This document shows positions 1 through 13,137 of a stretch of 64,000 nt of DNA, one piece after another. Source of the DNA: Pezizomycotina sp. ARF18 (Eukaryota; Ascomycota); assembly GCA_002224055.1 (NCBI GenBank), contig AZLU01000052.1, positions 124,001 to 188,000 of the forward strand, read 5' to 3'. Numbering within the stretch: position 1 is the stretch's first letter; every line of letters starts with the position of its first letter. Both the position numbers and the translations under genes were made by a program. The notes below the pieces were generated by a model. That model did not search any database. It saw nothing but the letters and a program-made list of their open reading frames with translations, and was not told the DNA's origin.

Positions 1-3000
1 AAGTTCACGTAATACACAAAATTTACTTCAAGAATTACTTGAGCAAAGATCCTAATAAAACTCCATCCAAAGTCTGGTCCGCTTGTAGCACTCATGACTA
101 CCTTCTCATCATCGCTGTCCGCTTTCTCCGGCTCGGGGACCGGTCCCTCAGGGTCTACGGCGATCTTCTCATCGTAGTCAAAGTTTTGCGGCGCTTTTCG
201 ACGACCTTCGGCTCGGCTCCTTCGGCTCCGGTGCTGTTCGTCACCGGAACGTTTTTCTCAGTCACCGTTTGCCCTGATAATGAAGAGCCATCTTTGTCTT
301 CCTTATCCTTCTCGTTCTCTCTTTCTTTCTCCTTCGAGTCTTTATCGTTCGCTGATTCTTCCTTTTCTTTTCCCTTCGTAGAATTGCTTTCTTCCGAAAT
401 AATAGTGGCCACTGGAGCCGGTGATGCGGGTTTGACCACGGGAGAGCTTGCTGCGGCTTGATCCGATTTCACGGTTGCGGGTGTGGCGCTCCTATCGCTC
501 GTTCCAGGGGCAAGATCGCGCGGCTTAGGAGGTTCTATTGCCGCTGTCTCGCTGACAGTCGGAGGAGGTGCGCTGGTAACTGAGTGGGTTGGCTGCGGAA
601 CCGGGCCGGTGAAACCGGAAGACGACACAGTTCCCAAGGGAATACCCGGTGACGCTACCCTCGGCGACCTCTGGACCGCCGGGCTTCCGGCGCGAATTTG
701 CTGCGACGGCGAAACGCTTGGCGGCGGCGCCATCACGGCGAAGCCGCCTCCTTGCGCCGTACCAGAGTGAGGAGAAGCCGGAATGTTCTTCTGCCTGACA
801 GGTGCGGGGAACCTGGTATCGCACGGAATCTCGCAGCAGGTGGAGGGGGCTGGATATTTTCCGGATCAGACCCTGATTAGTCTTTGGGACACGTGGCGGC
901 CCCGATCTTTTTGGAGGCGGTGAAGGCGAAGGAGAGAATTTCCTCAGAGGCGGCGGCGTGCTATCATCGTAAGCATTTAGAATAAAGGGGCCTGGAGCTT
1001 TGTTATGCATGGAGGAGCCGATGCTGGCGATTGATGGTGCGGTATTACGTGGTTGGTTGCTCCACTGCGGCTGCTGAAGTTGCTGTTGCGGCGCCTGGGT
1101 TGGCTGTGGGATAGGAGTCTGGGTATTCCACTGTTGTTGGCCTTGCTGCGGCTGAGCTGATGGAACACTTGGGCTCGTTGAGGTGTAAGAAGTATTCTGA
1201 ACCGGAGAGGGCTGCGGCACGTTTTGCTTTTGAGGAGGCTGAAGTGCGTTTTGGCCCGGTTGAGGTATGTTAAAACTTTGGCCGCTCCGCTGTAATTGCG
1301 GATGATGTCCAGACGAAGCATAACCACCATTTTGGGGTTTATGGTATAGTTTGGTGCGGTGCCAGCAGCCTGCGCAGCGGCAAAACATTAGCGGGGGTCG
1401 TAGCCTGGCTAGTCGTCGGCCGTGGCGGAGGGCTCATTCCAGCCTCCATTGCCTTGTCTCTTGCGACTATGTCGTCGTAGGTCATGTAAGTACCCGTATA
1501 CGAATCGTAAATTTTGGCGACGTATGGATCCGAAGCGGTGGCCTGTGATACTGAGGAGCCTGTCTTAGGCGCACCAGGCGATGGTTGTGATTGGTTTACT
1601 TGCTCTTGCGTAGTCTGTAAACGTGGCTCTTCCTTCTTTCTCGTAGCATCGGTCTTGCCCAAGGCATCCTGGAAAATTTGTTAGAGATGATCACAGTTTT
1701 TTTCACTCATAAAAATAATAAACCATAACAACAAGTAATTCGCTTACCAGAGTGCCGAGGTCCTTGAGGAAAGCAAAACCTCCGCTCTTCTTCCTTTTAT
1801 CGCTCTGAGAAGCTTGCCCGGGTCCTCCCGCTCCGCTGCATCAGAAGCGGTGTGGTGGTGCTTATTGCTGGGAGCTGATTCTTTAACTGGCCGAAAAATG
1901 AGGAAGACACACGTTTGCCTGACTTAGGTGGGGGCCCTCGCCATCTCCGGCGCCGGGCTGCAAGTCCCTTGAGAATTCTGACCGCCGATGGAACCGAAGA
2001 AGCTATGACGTTTCTTTGGTTTCTCACTCCCGATAGAAGCGTTTGAAAACGAGGGTTCATAGCCGGTTGACGGTGGGTGAGGTGCCGGTGCTGTTTCATG
2101 CGGCTCTGGCTGCTGGTGGTTGTAATTTGGAAACGCTTGGCCCGGTGCTGCCGCCGGCGCCGGCGCTTGATTGGCCCGAGGATCATTGAAGGAAGATGGG
2201 AGATGCTGTTGGCCAGGTTGAGATTGCTGTGGAAGTTTCGCAGAAACTGGCGGCGGGGGCATTTGGCTGGACACCGAAGGCGGAGCTCCAGGTGCTCGTT
2301 TCGCAGGCAGAGGTCTCGAATTGGAAACCCTTCGTAGGGGCGGAGGTCCATCCGGATCTCTCGAACAATAGGCTGCTGCTGCTGGTCTTTCGCAGGCGCC
2401 GGTGGGCCTGCACGGGTTGCGCGGAGGATCCAGCAGCGCCAGTTGATTGTGATCCAGCCTGCGTAACCGGACCCTGCGGACCCTGTGGTGGGCGATGCCA
2501 CGTTGGTTGATGCGACGGACCAGACGGGGTTTGCGGAGAGCTGGTGGGTTGACCTTGAGGCGGGGGCGCTTGACCTGGAACGAAAAGCTGCGATTCTGCC
2601 CAGCCACAGTCTGATCGACAACCTTTCTGAGTTGAGGATTTTCAGAAACCGATCTGACTCCTTGTCCCACCCGTGTATTCCCAAAGCCGCCAGGACTGAG
2701 TGTCGATCCCGAACCATGCTGGGGTGGAGGGCTCTGCAACTGTTGCAATCGTTTCCGGCGGGAGGCGCTTGACTTTGCGGGGTATCAGGGATATGGTCTG
2801 CCGTTCCCGGAGGCCATGTACCACCATGGTCGGCGGAATCCTTGTCTTTCTTCTTCGAGAATAGCGCTTTGACGTTTCCCTTCAAACCTGGCAAAGCCTT
2901 ACCAACTTTTCCGCCAACTTTATCCACCTTATCCTTGAAGCTGGTATGTCCCTCAGATTGTTGTGAAGATTTGCCTTGTGTATCCTGTTGTAAGCGACTG

Positions 3001-6000
3001 AACTGAGCAGCTGCAGATGGTTGCTGTCCTTGCTGTGATTGACCAAACTCGGCAAGTCTTTGATTTTCGGTAGGTTGCTGTTGATAGTATTGCTGTGGCT
3101 GTTGCTGCTGGTTTTGGCCAGCTGGTTGTGGAACCCCTGGAAGAGGCTGCTGCTGCTGCTGTTGCAACGCACCTCCGATTCCTCCTGCAGCACCAGCTTG
3201 AGTATTTCCTAGGGGATTTATAGCGCCTGCTTGCTTGGATACTGAAGCCCGACGTTGAGCTTCTGCATAAGCTGTACTTGGTCTGCTCCCTCGTGGGTTG
3301 TCGTCAAGGGAGCCCCACGTCCCGTACTTATCACCCTCTGGAGCCTCCCCCTGGTCAACCTGCTCGCCCGCCGTGTCAGGTGCCAAGAGTGGATTAATTC
3401 TAGTTTGTGCATCTTTCTGATCTGTCCACCTGAACCCCAAACATTCGGGTGAGTGTTGTCGAGCGACTGCATGTATTGGATCCAGAGTTGTAGCCTGTAC
3501 CGATTACCTTCATGGTCTGAAGCGAAAAGCTCGCGGGCCTTATCAGCTGCCCGGATGCGGTCTTGTGCATCCGAAAGCGCGAGAATATCTCGAAGCTCTA
3601 AAATTACAGGGACTTCATCGTATACTCTGGAGCGGTCGGAGAAAAGGAGGTTGTATGGTTTCAACCGGAGACGGCACGTAATCGGAGGTAGTGGAAGCTT
3701 GATAATCTGCAATAGACGGTTCATAGTCATCCTCGGTTCCTTGTTTTGTAGCAGTGAAACGAGATCCCGGTGGGATACTCCTGGCAATGGGATTTGGGAC
3801 TGGCTGGTGTAGGTGGAGTTGCCTCACTTGATCCGAACCACCTGGTGGGTTACAGGAGAGATGGACGCGCGCTTCGCTTGAGCGGCAACTGCAGTTGTAG
3901 GAGACGACGGCTCTTCGAATTGTGGAGGTACAGATGGCTTCGTGAATTGGCTCATGTGCTTTGGAGGTGTCGAGAGGGGTTTGATAGGCTCGTGCTCATT
4001 GTGAGTTGGGGCAGCGAGGCCACCTGACGGGCGGCGTCCGTTTTGACGGTGACTGCGGCTTTCTGTTTGCGGAGAATCGTAGTGCAATTGGTTGAATATC
4101 TGCTTTGTCAGGCGCTCACTTTCGTTGTTTGTGGAACCAGACGTGCTGGATGTATTGAGTCTCGGAGTTCCTCTCGAGACTTGTTACGTTGATGGCCGCC
4201 GTCCACCGCGCCGTCTGTAGCGCCCGCCGATTGGACTGCAGATGGTTGGGGGACAACTTGAGATGTCTGCACGCCTAAGGGAACGCCTTTATTCGCCGCG
4301 GCCGTTGATGACTTTTGAAGTAAGAAATCCTTGAATCGAGGCGTTGCCCCGCAGTTGGAGTGGTTGCGGAGGACTCGCTAATCTGGGAAGTATTCGGGGA
4401 GTTGACGCCTTGGGGTGGTTTGGAGAAACAGACCTTGCCCCTAAGAAATCTTTGAACGAATGTGCAGGAGATGTAGACCTCGCCGCAGATAACGCGCCGA
4501 AGATTTCTGACCAAGAAATGCTGCAAACGACGGTGATTTTGTACGGGCCTCGGGTGTTACAGACGAAGTGGCCGGTGACGTTCCTGCCTCCCCGTCCGTC
4601 GAGGAACCAATTGGGGTAGCATCTTGGGCAGATTTATCAGCCCCGTTATTAGGAACGATCTTGACTTCCTGCGTCTCTATGGGTGAAACGTTGGGCTTGT
4701 GAATCGTGATCGGTGTCGCAACGCCCCATTCAACCGACTTTCCAGCTCCAAGAAGCCCCGCCTGATGTTCATCGGGATCACAACAATCGGGCTGCCACTT
4801 CGTCGCTCTCCTTGTGTTGGACTAACGCTTCTCCATCCCAACCTTGGACCCTCCTCTTTCAAGATTGCTACAGACGGGTGCGGCGGGCTTGTGCGCGCAG
4901 ACGCCTCGCCCGTCGGTTTTTCAAATGTCGCAGTCGTGGGTATCGAGGGGGATGTCACCTGGGAGGACAATTTCGACGAAGGGCCGCTGCCTGGATGTGC
5001 TGCTTCCTGCGGCTTTATCCCGCCTCAGAGCCTGGAGACGCTGTAGCTGCCCTTTCTTGCGCTATATTCTCCAATTCCTGAGATACACGAGGCAGAATCG
5101 GCGAGACCGAGTTATCAACCCCATTCTCGGTCGTCTCTTGGACATCGACACCACTTTGCGGCGTAGTATCTTCTGAGTCCTGCGGTTTTCTCGAAAATGC
5201 GTGGGAAACCATCTTCGCAAACGACACGCTTTCCTTCGACTGGGAAGTGTCGGATCTTGAGAGGCCTCCTTCGCCGTATTGCCTCCAGCCGGTTCCGGCC
5301 CCGGTGGTGCCAGTAAAGCAGAATCAGTGGCCTCTCCCAGCTTCCGGTGGGAATTATTATCCCGGGGAACAGCGTTGGAGTTCATGTCACTCGGCTGCGG
5401 CACATTGAAAGACGGCGATGCAGCAGTCGGTGAAGTAGAGGGTGGCTTCGACAGTTCACCTCCAAATTCAACTATTTTCATTAATTTGTCAGCTTTCTCT
5501 TCCGCATCAATCTAAAACTTACGATTATTATATCAGTTAAAAAATTTACCTAGCTCCGATACTATGCTGGCCTCAGTTGCATCACCAGCGCCGTGCTGTG
5601 GAACATCGGGAACATCACTACTTGGGTTCGTCAAGGTGGGCTGCCGCTTTGGAGACTTTCCGTCGGCGGTCCTCGGCCTAGTATCAACAGGTGAATTCTG
5701 GGCGCTGGCATAAATCTCCGCTGGCCGTCGGATCCTTGTTGGGGTTGTAGGCATTGTAGCGGGTTTCGCTGAATTGTCAGGTAGCGGCACAGGAGCAGGC
5801 TGATTCTCGGCCTGGGTATCCTCGATGAATTGCCCGCTGCGACGGGGCGGTTGTTGGCCTGTTTCTTGAGCCTGCCGCTCTCTCTCCATCTTACTAGGTT
5901 TCCTCTGTATCGGCGCTGGTCCGTAGGTATTTCCTCCTACTGCTCCGCCGCCCATGCTTGCCGCCAGAGGTAGCGTACCCTGCCTTGCGATTCCCATGAC

Positions 6001-6731
6001 AGGCGAATATCCTTGATCCCACCAAGGGGCATTGTCATGCTCCTCTCTATACCCCGTCCTGGACAGTTTGGCGCAAACTGCGCGGGTATCGATGGTACCG
6101 GGGACCGCCATAGCCTCTATTCCAGTTGTTCGGTTGAGTCGGTTGCTGATTCATATTGCCGCTCTCATCGTAAAATTCCTCTTCGTCTTCGCCCAGTCAT
6201 CACCACCGTAACTATCGAATTCAGACAAAGATCATTAGTTGCCATTACAGAAAGGAGAGTTTTGTACGCTAGCGCGCGCATAGAAACTTTTTTTTTTTTT
6301 TTTTTCCGTTTGAAGGTTCGCAGAAAGTATCTCCGACTTTCCGTTGTCAAATGTCGGATCCGTTCCAGAAAGGGAAAATTTTTTGATGGGAGCGATTAAA
6401 AGCGATAACGCGGGGAAAGGGCGCATACTCTATCTTCGGTGCAGACGTCCATTTTTGGGATTTCGCCCTTGAGGGGTTCGTTGTAAACTGCGGGGAGTTG
6501 TTGTTATTTGACGAAGCTGAGGGATCGTAGAATCTGGAAGTTTACGTTTGATCAAAAGTGGAATTTAAACTCGTGTTAGCTGTAACTGTAATCTTCGTCC
6601 ATGCGGTCCGCGTCTTTCTCTCTCAGGCTTTTTTGGAAACGGCGGAAGAGATCGCATCTATTCCAAACAAAACAGATGCCGCGAGTTACTTCTAGATAAA
6701 AGAAACCCCCGTACCTATTGTTGTAGGCCAT
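1..6731 (-). CDS. Low-complexity Pro/Gln/Ser-rich protein, function unknown (3' end off the window)
   Basis: I do not recognise this family. The proposed start is ATG at 6731. A 17-nt first exon (6731-6715) ends in AATAG before GTACGG, and splicing to 6211 gives MAYNNSYGGDDWA, followed by an acidic DEEEFYDESGN stretch. Further introns are visible at about 5553-5513 and 1747-1669; the latter joins FLKDLGTL to DALGKTDATRKKEEP. Most of the protein is disordered: Pro/Ser-rich blocks, then a Gln-rich block at about 3000-3200. The one ordered-looking segment is at about 3600-3430, helical and charged, containing LRDILALSDAQDRIRAADK and RLQLWIQYMQSLDN. A basic segment (KVGKALPGLKGNVKALFSKK) lies at about 2920-2850. 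The frame changes repeatedly. Near 155, restoring one A lets the reading continue as RRKNFDYDEKIAVDPEGP toward position 1, so the true end is probably outside the window. A scaffold or cytoskeletal adaptor is possible but unsupported. Confidence 0.6.
6212..6714 (-). other. Long first intron of the left-edge gene
   Basis: Read on the minus strand, the segment starts GTACGG directly after the 17-nt first exon and ends GATAG before TTACGGTGGTGATG. Splicing restores an open reading frame across the junction (N-S-Y-G-G-D-D). At about 500 bp it is long for a fungal intron. It holds an A/T run near 6285-6305. No coding content was recognised inside it. Confidence 0.5.
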
Positions 6732-7522
6732 GTCGGCCCGAGCGTCTCCCCGAGAAAGGATTCGATGTCGTGAGAAGCTGCTTGTTATCTGCTCGTCAAT
6801 GAGAGGAGACGGCGGTGTGTGAGGTTTTGGTTTTTATTCGTGTTCCCACTTCGCGGTCGAGCGGCGCCTTGTCGCCGAGTGAGTGTTGTTGTTGTCGATT
6901 GTTGATGTTTGGTTGGTCAGGGTCGCCTTTTTTTCTTTTCGTCTTCTTGTGGGCGTGGGGTTTCCAATACGGGAGTGAATACCAGGAGCCGACCGATAAC
7001 CAAGCAAGTATCGACAGAAAAAATACTGAACGAAAAAAAAAAAAAAAAAAAAAAAATCCCTCCGGTGAATACGGGAAGAGAAAAACACTAGGTGTGGTGT
7101 AATCGCTACGGCGATAGTAAAATAACAACAAGTATAAGACACCCGTGTGTGTACTCGAGAGAAAGAAAACAAATACTTGTTAAGAAATAGTAATGAATGA
7201 AGAGAAAGAAAAAAAAGGAGGGGAAAGAAGGAAGAAGGGGGAAGAAAAAGAGATGAACGGGAGTCGCCTGAAAAGAAGAAACAAATGAAAAGAAAGAATG
7301 ACAAAATGTCAAATGTGATGGAAAACACACTGCAATGCAACAATCACAAGGCTGCGTAATTTAAAATAATATATATATATATACGTCTATCTCTACACAC
7401 AACAACAGGAGAGGAGAGGGGTGGGAAGCGAAGAGCAAAGGGGGAGTGTTTGTTCTTCCCTTTTCATACCACCAAATTAAAATCAATTAATCAATCAGTC
7501 AATTAAAAGTATCGAGTCCATA

Positions 7523-7524
<2 letters not shown>

Positions 7525-7583
<59 letters not shown>

Positions 7584-7602
7584 TATTCTCCCCCTCTCTC
7601 TC
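7525..7602. repeat. CT/GA microsatellite
   Basis: A nearly pure run of alternating CT (7525-7557) grades into CTTT/CTCT-rich sequence to about 7602. It lies in intergenic DNA. Confidence 0.9.
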
Positions 7603-8310
7603 AAAGATATATATCCCTCCCCTGTCAAGGCACAATCCAGTAGTAAGCAGGAAGGAAACACAATGATTGTCATCAACAACTTTAACCGGAAGGTAGATAC
7701 CATACCGTCCAGTATGTTCGCGGTTTACATGGGTCGTTTGACCCATTCGGTGCCTTTTTTTTTTTTTTTTTTTTTTTTTCGTTATTTTGGGCTGTGTTGA
7801 CTACTTGTATGTTTATGGAGAGGCTGAGCGACGGCTATCAACCACCCGGTCAAGGACGTAAAAGAAAAGAAAGGCAGCACGTCCTTTTTTTTTTTTTCCT
7901 CTTTCCTTTGGGTGCTTGCCCAATACAAATTCAGAAAAAAAAAAAACCCCCACTGCCGTGCTCCATTCGGTATAGCAAGAGACAGGTTTTTGGGCAGCGG
8001 GAAAGTCCCCACGGGCCACAGCCCAAAAAGAAGGATCAATGATGTTCCATTTCTCTTTTTTTTTTTTCTTTTTTTTTTTTTTTGAGGCTTTGAAGCAAAA
8101 CTCTAACCCACCCATGCACATTTCACTATCAATGCGTTTCAGACGTCAATATTCTTCGAGAAGATTGCATTAGATACTGCCAATATATTGCAGGTATTGG
8201 AATATCTTCATACAGGAGCGTATGTGCGTATTGTCAGAGCACTGCCAACCTGGTATCGACTCTATTGATTTTTAACTATCTTCTCAACTCATGCAATTCC
8301 TCTCAACTAG

Positions 8311-8340
<30 letters not shown>
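8311..8340. repeat. A30 homopolymer
   Basis: Thirty consecutive A residues in intergenic DNA, about 170 bp before a 38-nt T run (8509-8546). The exact lengths may be unreliable because the assembly shows homopolymer errors elsewhere. Confidence 0.9.
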
Positions 8341-8343
<3 letters not shown>

Positions 8344-8505
8344 TGGCCTGGTCCTGGGGTCCCATCCGTTGCTCGACATCAACACCAAAGAGTGGCAAAA
8401 GTTGAGGACATCTCCGTTGTTTCAGTGGAACGTTGAACAGAAACGGGCTGAACCGCATACAGATCTTATAAATAAATTCTGCATCAACCTGGATTCTCTT
8501 TCTCT

Positions 8506-8508
<3 letters not shown>

Positions 8509-8546
<38 letters not shown>
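8509..8546. repeat. T38 homopolymer
   Basis: The longest homopolymer in the window, about 38 T residues. With the A30 run upstream it forms an inverted pair around about 170 bp of unique sequence. No target duplication or element end was recognised. Confidence 0.9.
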
Positions 8547-8549
<3 letters not shown>

Positions 8550-9094
8550 GGATCGAGGAGGGCTTAATGTTTTCTATGATTTAATTTTGAGATACTAATT
8601 CCAATGGTAGAGCTTGTACCAGAGGCCAAGTACAGCGTAAACGAACGTATAGGTGGCGCAATACAGGCGACGATGAGAATATTGCGGCAAACAGACGCCT
8701 AGTAAAAGCGATAACCTAAAAGCCATACATAGTACAATAAATGTACCGCACATGGATTCAAGGTAAGCGACTCTATGTAAACTCTTACGGGTGCTAGGTA
8801 TGAGAATACAGCAAAATTGTTCTTGGAATTAAATGCTTGGAGAGGTTGTGCCTTCGGGATTACTATTACTACTATGCTAAGAATATTCTTCTATGAAATG
8901 TATTCTCCGTTGATTATTTTCAGGTACATCCTATTGTTTTCCCGCTGCCAACGACTTGATGGCGTGAAGTTCCCAAACCGACCGTGGCAATATATCTGCT
9001 TCTAAATATACAAAACTGGAAAAAATGAATGATTGTTTTCCGTCAAGGCAAGATCAATATACCTCTCAAGGCATTTTCTTCTCTCGCATTTGCA

Positions 9095-9306
9095 TCAGCT
9101 CTGAGCGTAGATACCTCGGGCCCTGGCGGGTAGCTGTCTCCTCTTCGAGCTCCTACGGCAGTAGGGGCAGTCGATATTGTAGCGGAAGGTCTTTACGGTG
9201 TCGAAATCATCGCATTCGCCCTTAACCTTGTGTGCATGACATGGCGAAGGCGCTGGTAAAAGGTACGAGTCGCGGCAGCTGTAAATGTGGAGTTGAGCTT
9301 GCACAT
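9095..9306 (-). CDS. Possible small Cys-rich protein
   Basis: A short minus-strand reading contains the ordered cysteine pattern YSCRDSYLLPAPSPCHAH, then KGECDDFDTVKTF and NIDCPYCRRSSKR. It ends at 9095. ATG at 9306 gives MCKLN in the adjoining frame; one missing base (CCC read as CC) would join it to HIYSCRD. Spaced Cys residues ending in a C-x-x-C pair recur in small conserved fungal proteins, so I think it more likely coding than chance. I recognise no named family, and no binding or enzymatic role can be assigned. It stands alone, with more than 2 kb of apparently empty DNA on both sides. A fragment of a larger gene is an alternative. Confidence 0.4.
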
Positions 9307-9653
9307 TTTGGAAGCAGCTTCCGGTTTCGCTTGCGGGTCGGACAAAAGTAGTGAGATTGGACCGAAAGCGAACTCGATATTTTAAGCTAGCTATTTTAGA
9401 TCAGTGTTTTATTTAGTCAGCATTGGTCAACTCTTTACCATTTGTTCCTGAATCGCGGCTTACCTGAAGGCTTGAACTTTTCCAAACAATGACAAAGCCG
9501 GAGAAGCGCGCGGAAACGACGGCTTTGGCGGCAGTCTATCGTTTGCTCAGCGGCAGCAAACAAGTGTGGCGAAAGACAACGAGGTAGAGGCGATTTTAGC
9601 GGCGGTTGCTTGAGGAAAAATTCCGCGCAGCCTTCTTCTCCGAAGAAAACACT

Positions 9654-9739
9654 TTCGCTTTGCTGGTATCTTCAGCATGAAGCGAAGCCTTTTATATTCG
9701 CTTTGCTAAAATCTTCAGCTTGGAGCGAAGCCCTTTATA
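9654..9739. repeat. Two tandem 43-nt units, each able to form a hairpin
   Basis: Unit 1 (9654-9696) and unit 2 (9697-9739) are both 43 nt and share most positions. Each starts TTCGCTTTGCT and ends with the near-complement AGCGAAG before CCTTTTATA or CCCTTTATA, so each unit can fold on itself (TTCGCTT pairing with AAGCGAA, and AGC/GCT). Confidence 0.75.
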
Positions 9740-11501
9740 GGGCCTTGGCTCAGTCCTATCGCTTCTCCTCAACCATCGAATTGCAAGGCCTCATTCAGAC
9801 GGTAACAGTCGGAATTGTGAATTGTCCAAACCGTTTCGGTTGCGGGCATAGATGCTTTTCCGGCCCGTTCCCCCCTTAACAGAAAGATTTGCCATAACGG
9901 GAGATGGACATAACGTTTGTCAAGTAGCAGAAAGCCGTATTAGGTGGCGTACTCTCGGGAGAGTACTCTTCTTTGTTCTTCTAGCCAATTAGGAAGACCT
10001 TCATTTCCGTCCGTGGAGGACTTCCAAAACTGCTTCAGCAAGCTCCCGCCAGAGGCCCTATAATGTTCCAGAATGAATCATCAGCTCAGCCGACGGATGA
10101 ATACAGGAAGAAGAAAGGAGAAACCTTACTATCTGTTGCTAGGTCCGTCAAAATTATTAATTACCCCCCCGAGATATACGAAAGACCTAGAAGGTCACTG
10201 GATAGTCTCATCTTTCCAGAAGAAATTGGCGGTTCTAAGCTCAAAGAAAAGCTTTAGATCCAACATATGAAGAAAAAAAAAAAAAAACAATCGGTAACGG
10301 CGTTGCTATAAAATCTACTAAAGGCAAGTAGATATAACAACAGGTCCGTCTCAAGGCAGTCAAACAGAAATATTCTGTTTATACTAAGTGGGTACTGTCA
10401 AGCTGTTGGCTTTCATAAACAGCCGAGCTCGCCCGAACATACATAACGATGTTTCCAATGCGGAGAGCACGCTGCTTATTATTACTCGAAGTCGCCGAAG
10501 CCAGATCATACATGTTTGCATGTTATCTAGTTATTTAGTGGAGATGTTTTTCTTCGATATTTCTCAGCTCAGCTTTGTTGGCATATAACACTACCCTAAT
10601 AACTTGCTCACTTCTGCTGTTGGTATTGAATCCTCCAATAGAACCAGCTAACCAGCAGCACCCACTCTCAATTTACATCGAATCGCCCGCACAACAGCTC
10701 AGAGGCCAAATGAATCCCTTCCGGAGATATAAAGAAATTATCTTGTTAGTAAAGGAGCCAACTAAAACTTATAGGATAAGCTCTCGTATGCGTACGTGGG
10801 GGTCGCAAAAATCCACAGAGCCGGAAGGCCCAGTCTGGACTCTGGGACACCCCAAGATATAAAATCGATATAGCGGCTAAAACTACAAACTTTTTAGGCG
10901 AAGTTGGCAACCCTTCGCCTCCCCCTCCTCCCTCCCGCCTAGAGGAATTTCAAACTCTTCCCATGCGACCCGGAAACCGGGCTCCATATCCGCAATTTGA
11001 GAAAAGATGAACATAAACCAACAAGTACTAGTAGTTAGTCCAAGGGGACCCTTTCCCCGAAATCTCTTTGTTACCAGAAAACACGGGACCGCTGAAACTC
11101 GGGCCGGGAGATCCCTCAAATCGGTATTGAACGTGCTATAGAAGCTTTTCGAGTTGGCCGGGATTACTCGACGATCGCGACTATACCAAGTATTTACTTC
11201 AATTATGATCAATTACTTTTTGCTGTCATCTTCGTTTGCTTGATTTCCGTCAGTATAACTCCATATTATCAATAATATAACCTACTTAGTGGTGATAATA
11301 TTCTCACTAGCATCTTTAGTGGGTCTTTGTTTTCTCGTTTTTTTTTTTTTTTTTTTTTTTCCTTGTGCAATCTACAAATGCGCGCAAATGAAAAACCCTT
11401 GCATTATGCACGTTAGCAAAACCTCGCTATCGAGCTGCACCGACGTCAATATACAGCAAGTATCGTCTAAAATATACTACTCTCACAAGATTAACGGATT
11501 T

Positions 11502-11534
11502 AAAGAAAAGAAAAGAAAAGAAAAGAAAAGAAAA
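11502..11534. repeat. AAAAG pentanucleotide repeat
   Basis: About six copies of AAAAG in intergenic DNA. The same pentamer, or its complement, recurs at 35278-35357, 58009-58035 and 59032-59070. Confidence 0.85.
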
Positions 11535-13137
11535 CGAAACGAAGAGATGAGAAATAAAGAAAACCCGTTTCTATTAACGGAGACATCTAATCTAAATGCG
11601 TACAAGAACGTTTTTTTTTTTTAATGTCGATCAATGGAAACGCTCTGCAACGCTCTCCTCCCCGCCTTTTTTTTCGCCCTTTTTTCTCTTCTTGCAGAGC
11701 TATCAAGGAGGTATTCCTGCCGAACTTCTCCCGAAGATGCATTCCTCAGAGATTTCATCTTTCTCTCTGCTTCTTTGGAAATTTTAAATCACAACGATCA
11801 AAGATCGTCGTTTCTTGAGCATCCAGAAAAGATTGACGATTGCATTTGCTCTCTCTGCAAAAAGTTCAAATTGGTCTGCATCTTCTCCCAGAAAAGCGTA
11901 GATAGTAAGGGGTCCAAAGATCCGCAATTGATTTTTATCTTGTCCTCTTTCCTACAGAATTTAATTGATATAAATAAATGATATACTATCATAAAAATAC
12001 CCCAGCCATTTTTTTTTTTTTTTTTTTTCAGATGTCTTTGCCTCCTTTTCCCCTCCTTTCACCATCACCTCTCGGCAGAATGAGCTTTCGGATCTTTTCC
12101 AAATGTTGGGGAACAAGAAGGGCCAACAATCTTTGGAAAAAAGGAGAAGCATTGTAAAATATATCTTGCAGCACGCATTTTATAGCATTTCTCATTAGTT
12201 ACTTATTTCTTCGTCTTATGTATTGTCGATATTGTATCTTGAAGAACACCCGCAGAGCTAGATAATCTCAACTAAAGTATTTACAAACTAGAAACGGAAT
12301 ATATTTCAAATATCAACATATATAACAGAGAATTGCCATGAAATGGGGGTTGAAACCTATGAAAGGTACTATAATTATAGTCAGCTAGAGCATGAAATAC
12401 TATACGAATGTAGAAAATAATCCTACTTTTGTTTTTTATCCCTTCCTCATAAATTATTAAAGCTCGATCTATGTTATGACTTGAATTTCTATTGGGAGAG
12501 GGTCACGAGGGAAGAGCTTCGACCTGTGCCTCTTGATTTGTTGGACGTCATCCACACACCATGTCAAGTAACTGGTTCGCTTTCTACTGTGAAAGTAATT
12601 TTTGGAAATTTCTCATTTCAACAGATTATTTTGTACCTAGCCAAAGTGATAATTATAAGAATATCATACATATTATACATCCGAGAGAAAAATGCGATGT
12701 GGTTGATATATCGCGTTTGAAAAGCGGAACAAGGTATGGAAAAAAAGGTTCTTTAAGAATATATATGTTGGAAAGATATGATTAAGGATGCCGAAATTTA
12801 CTTACCCAAAATATTTGATATCAGAAAATATAGCTACTGGGTATGCTGCAGAGGAAATATGCATACCGAGACCAACTAAGTAACCTAAACGATAACCACA
12901 AAGAAATAAAGGATAAACCATAACAAGACCAAAGAATGAAAAATGCCTCCCATATAAAAATAAAACCAGAATAATAGTTTTCGGTGTATCGTGAAAATCA
13001 TAGACCCTTATCTCCTAACGTGTACTCTGTGATAAAGTATCCATTCCGGTAAGTTTACAAAAAATTCCGATAAAATGGTAATTTATCGTATCAGAACTAT
13101 CGTAAAAATGTCGTAAACCCGTAGACGGACGGAACGA

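Larger units (their letters stand above)
6732..9094. other. Intergenic, rich in homopolymers and simple repeats
   Basis: No gene recognised. The interval contains A/T runs (A at about 7036-7056, T25 at 7755-7779, A30 at 8311-8340, T38 at 8509-8546), a purine-rich stretch at 7195-7290 and a CT microsatellite at 7525. Apparent open frames here encode Phe, Lys or Ser/Arg strings from these tracts. The part next to 6731 should contain the promoter and 5' leader of the left-edge gene. Confidence 0.6.
9307..13137. other. Gene-poor intergenic interval
   Basis: No gene recognised in about 3.8 kb. It contains two tandem hairpin-forming units at 9654-9739, an AAAAG repeat at 11502-11534 and T runs near 11338-11360 and 12009-12028. 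The longest open frames (about 110 codons) show low-complexity or random composition and no family motif. Confidence 0.55.

Noticed and set aside
7195-7590. Ser/Phe-rich and Arg/Glu-rich open frames
   Set aside because: They are translations of purine tracts and a CT microsatellite, with no splice sites or family motifs.
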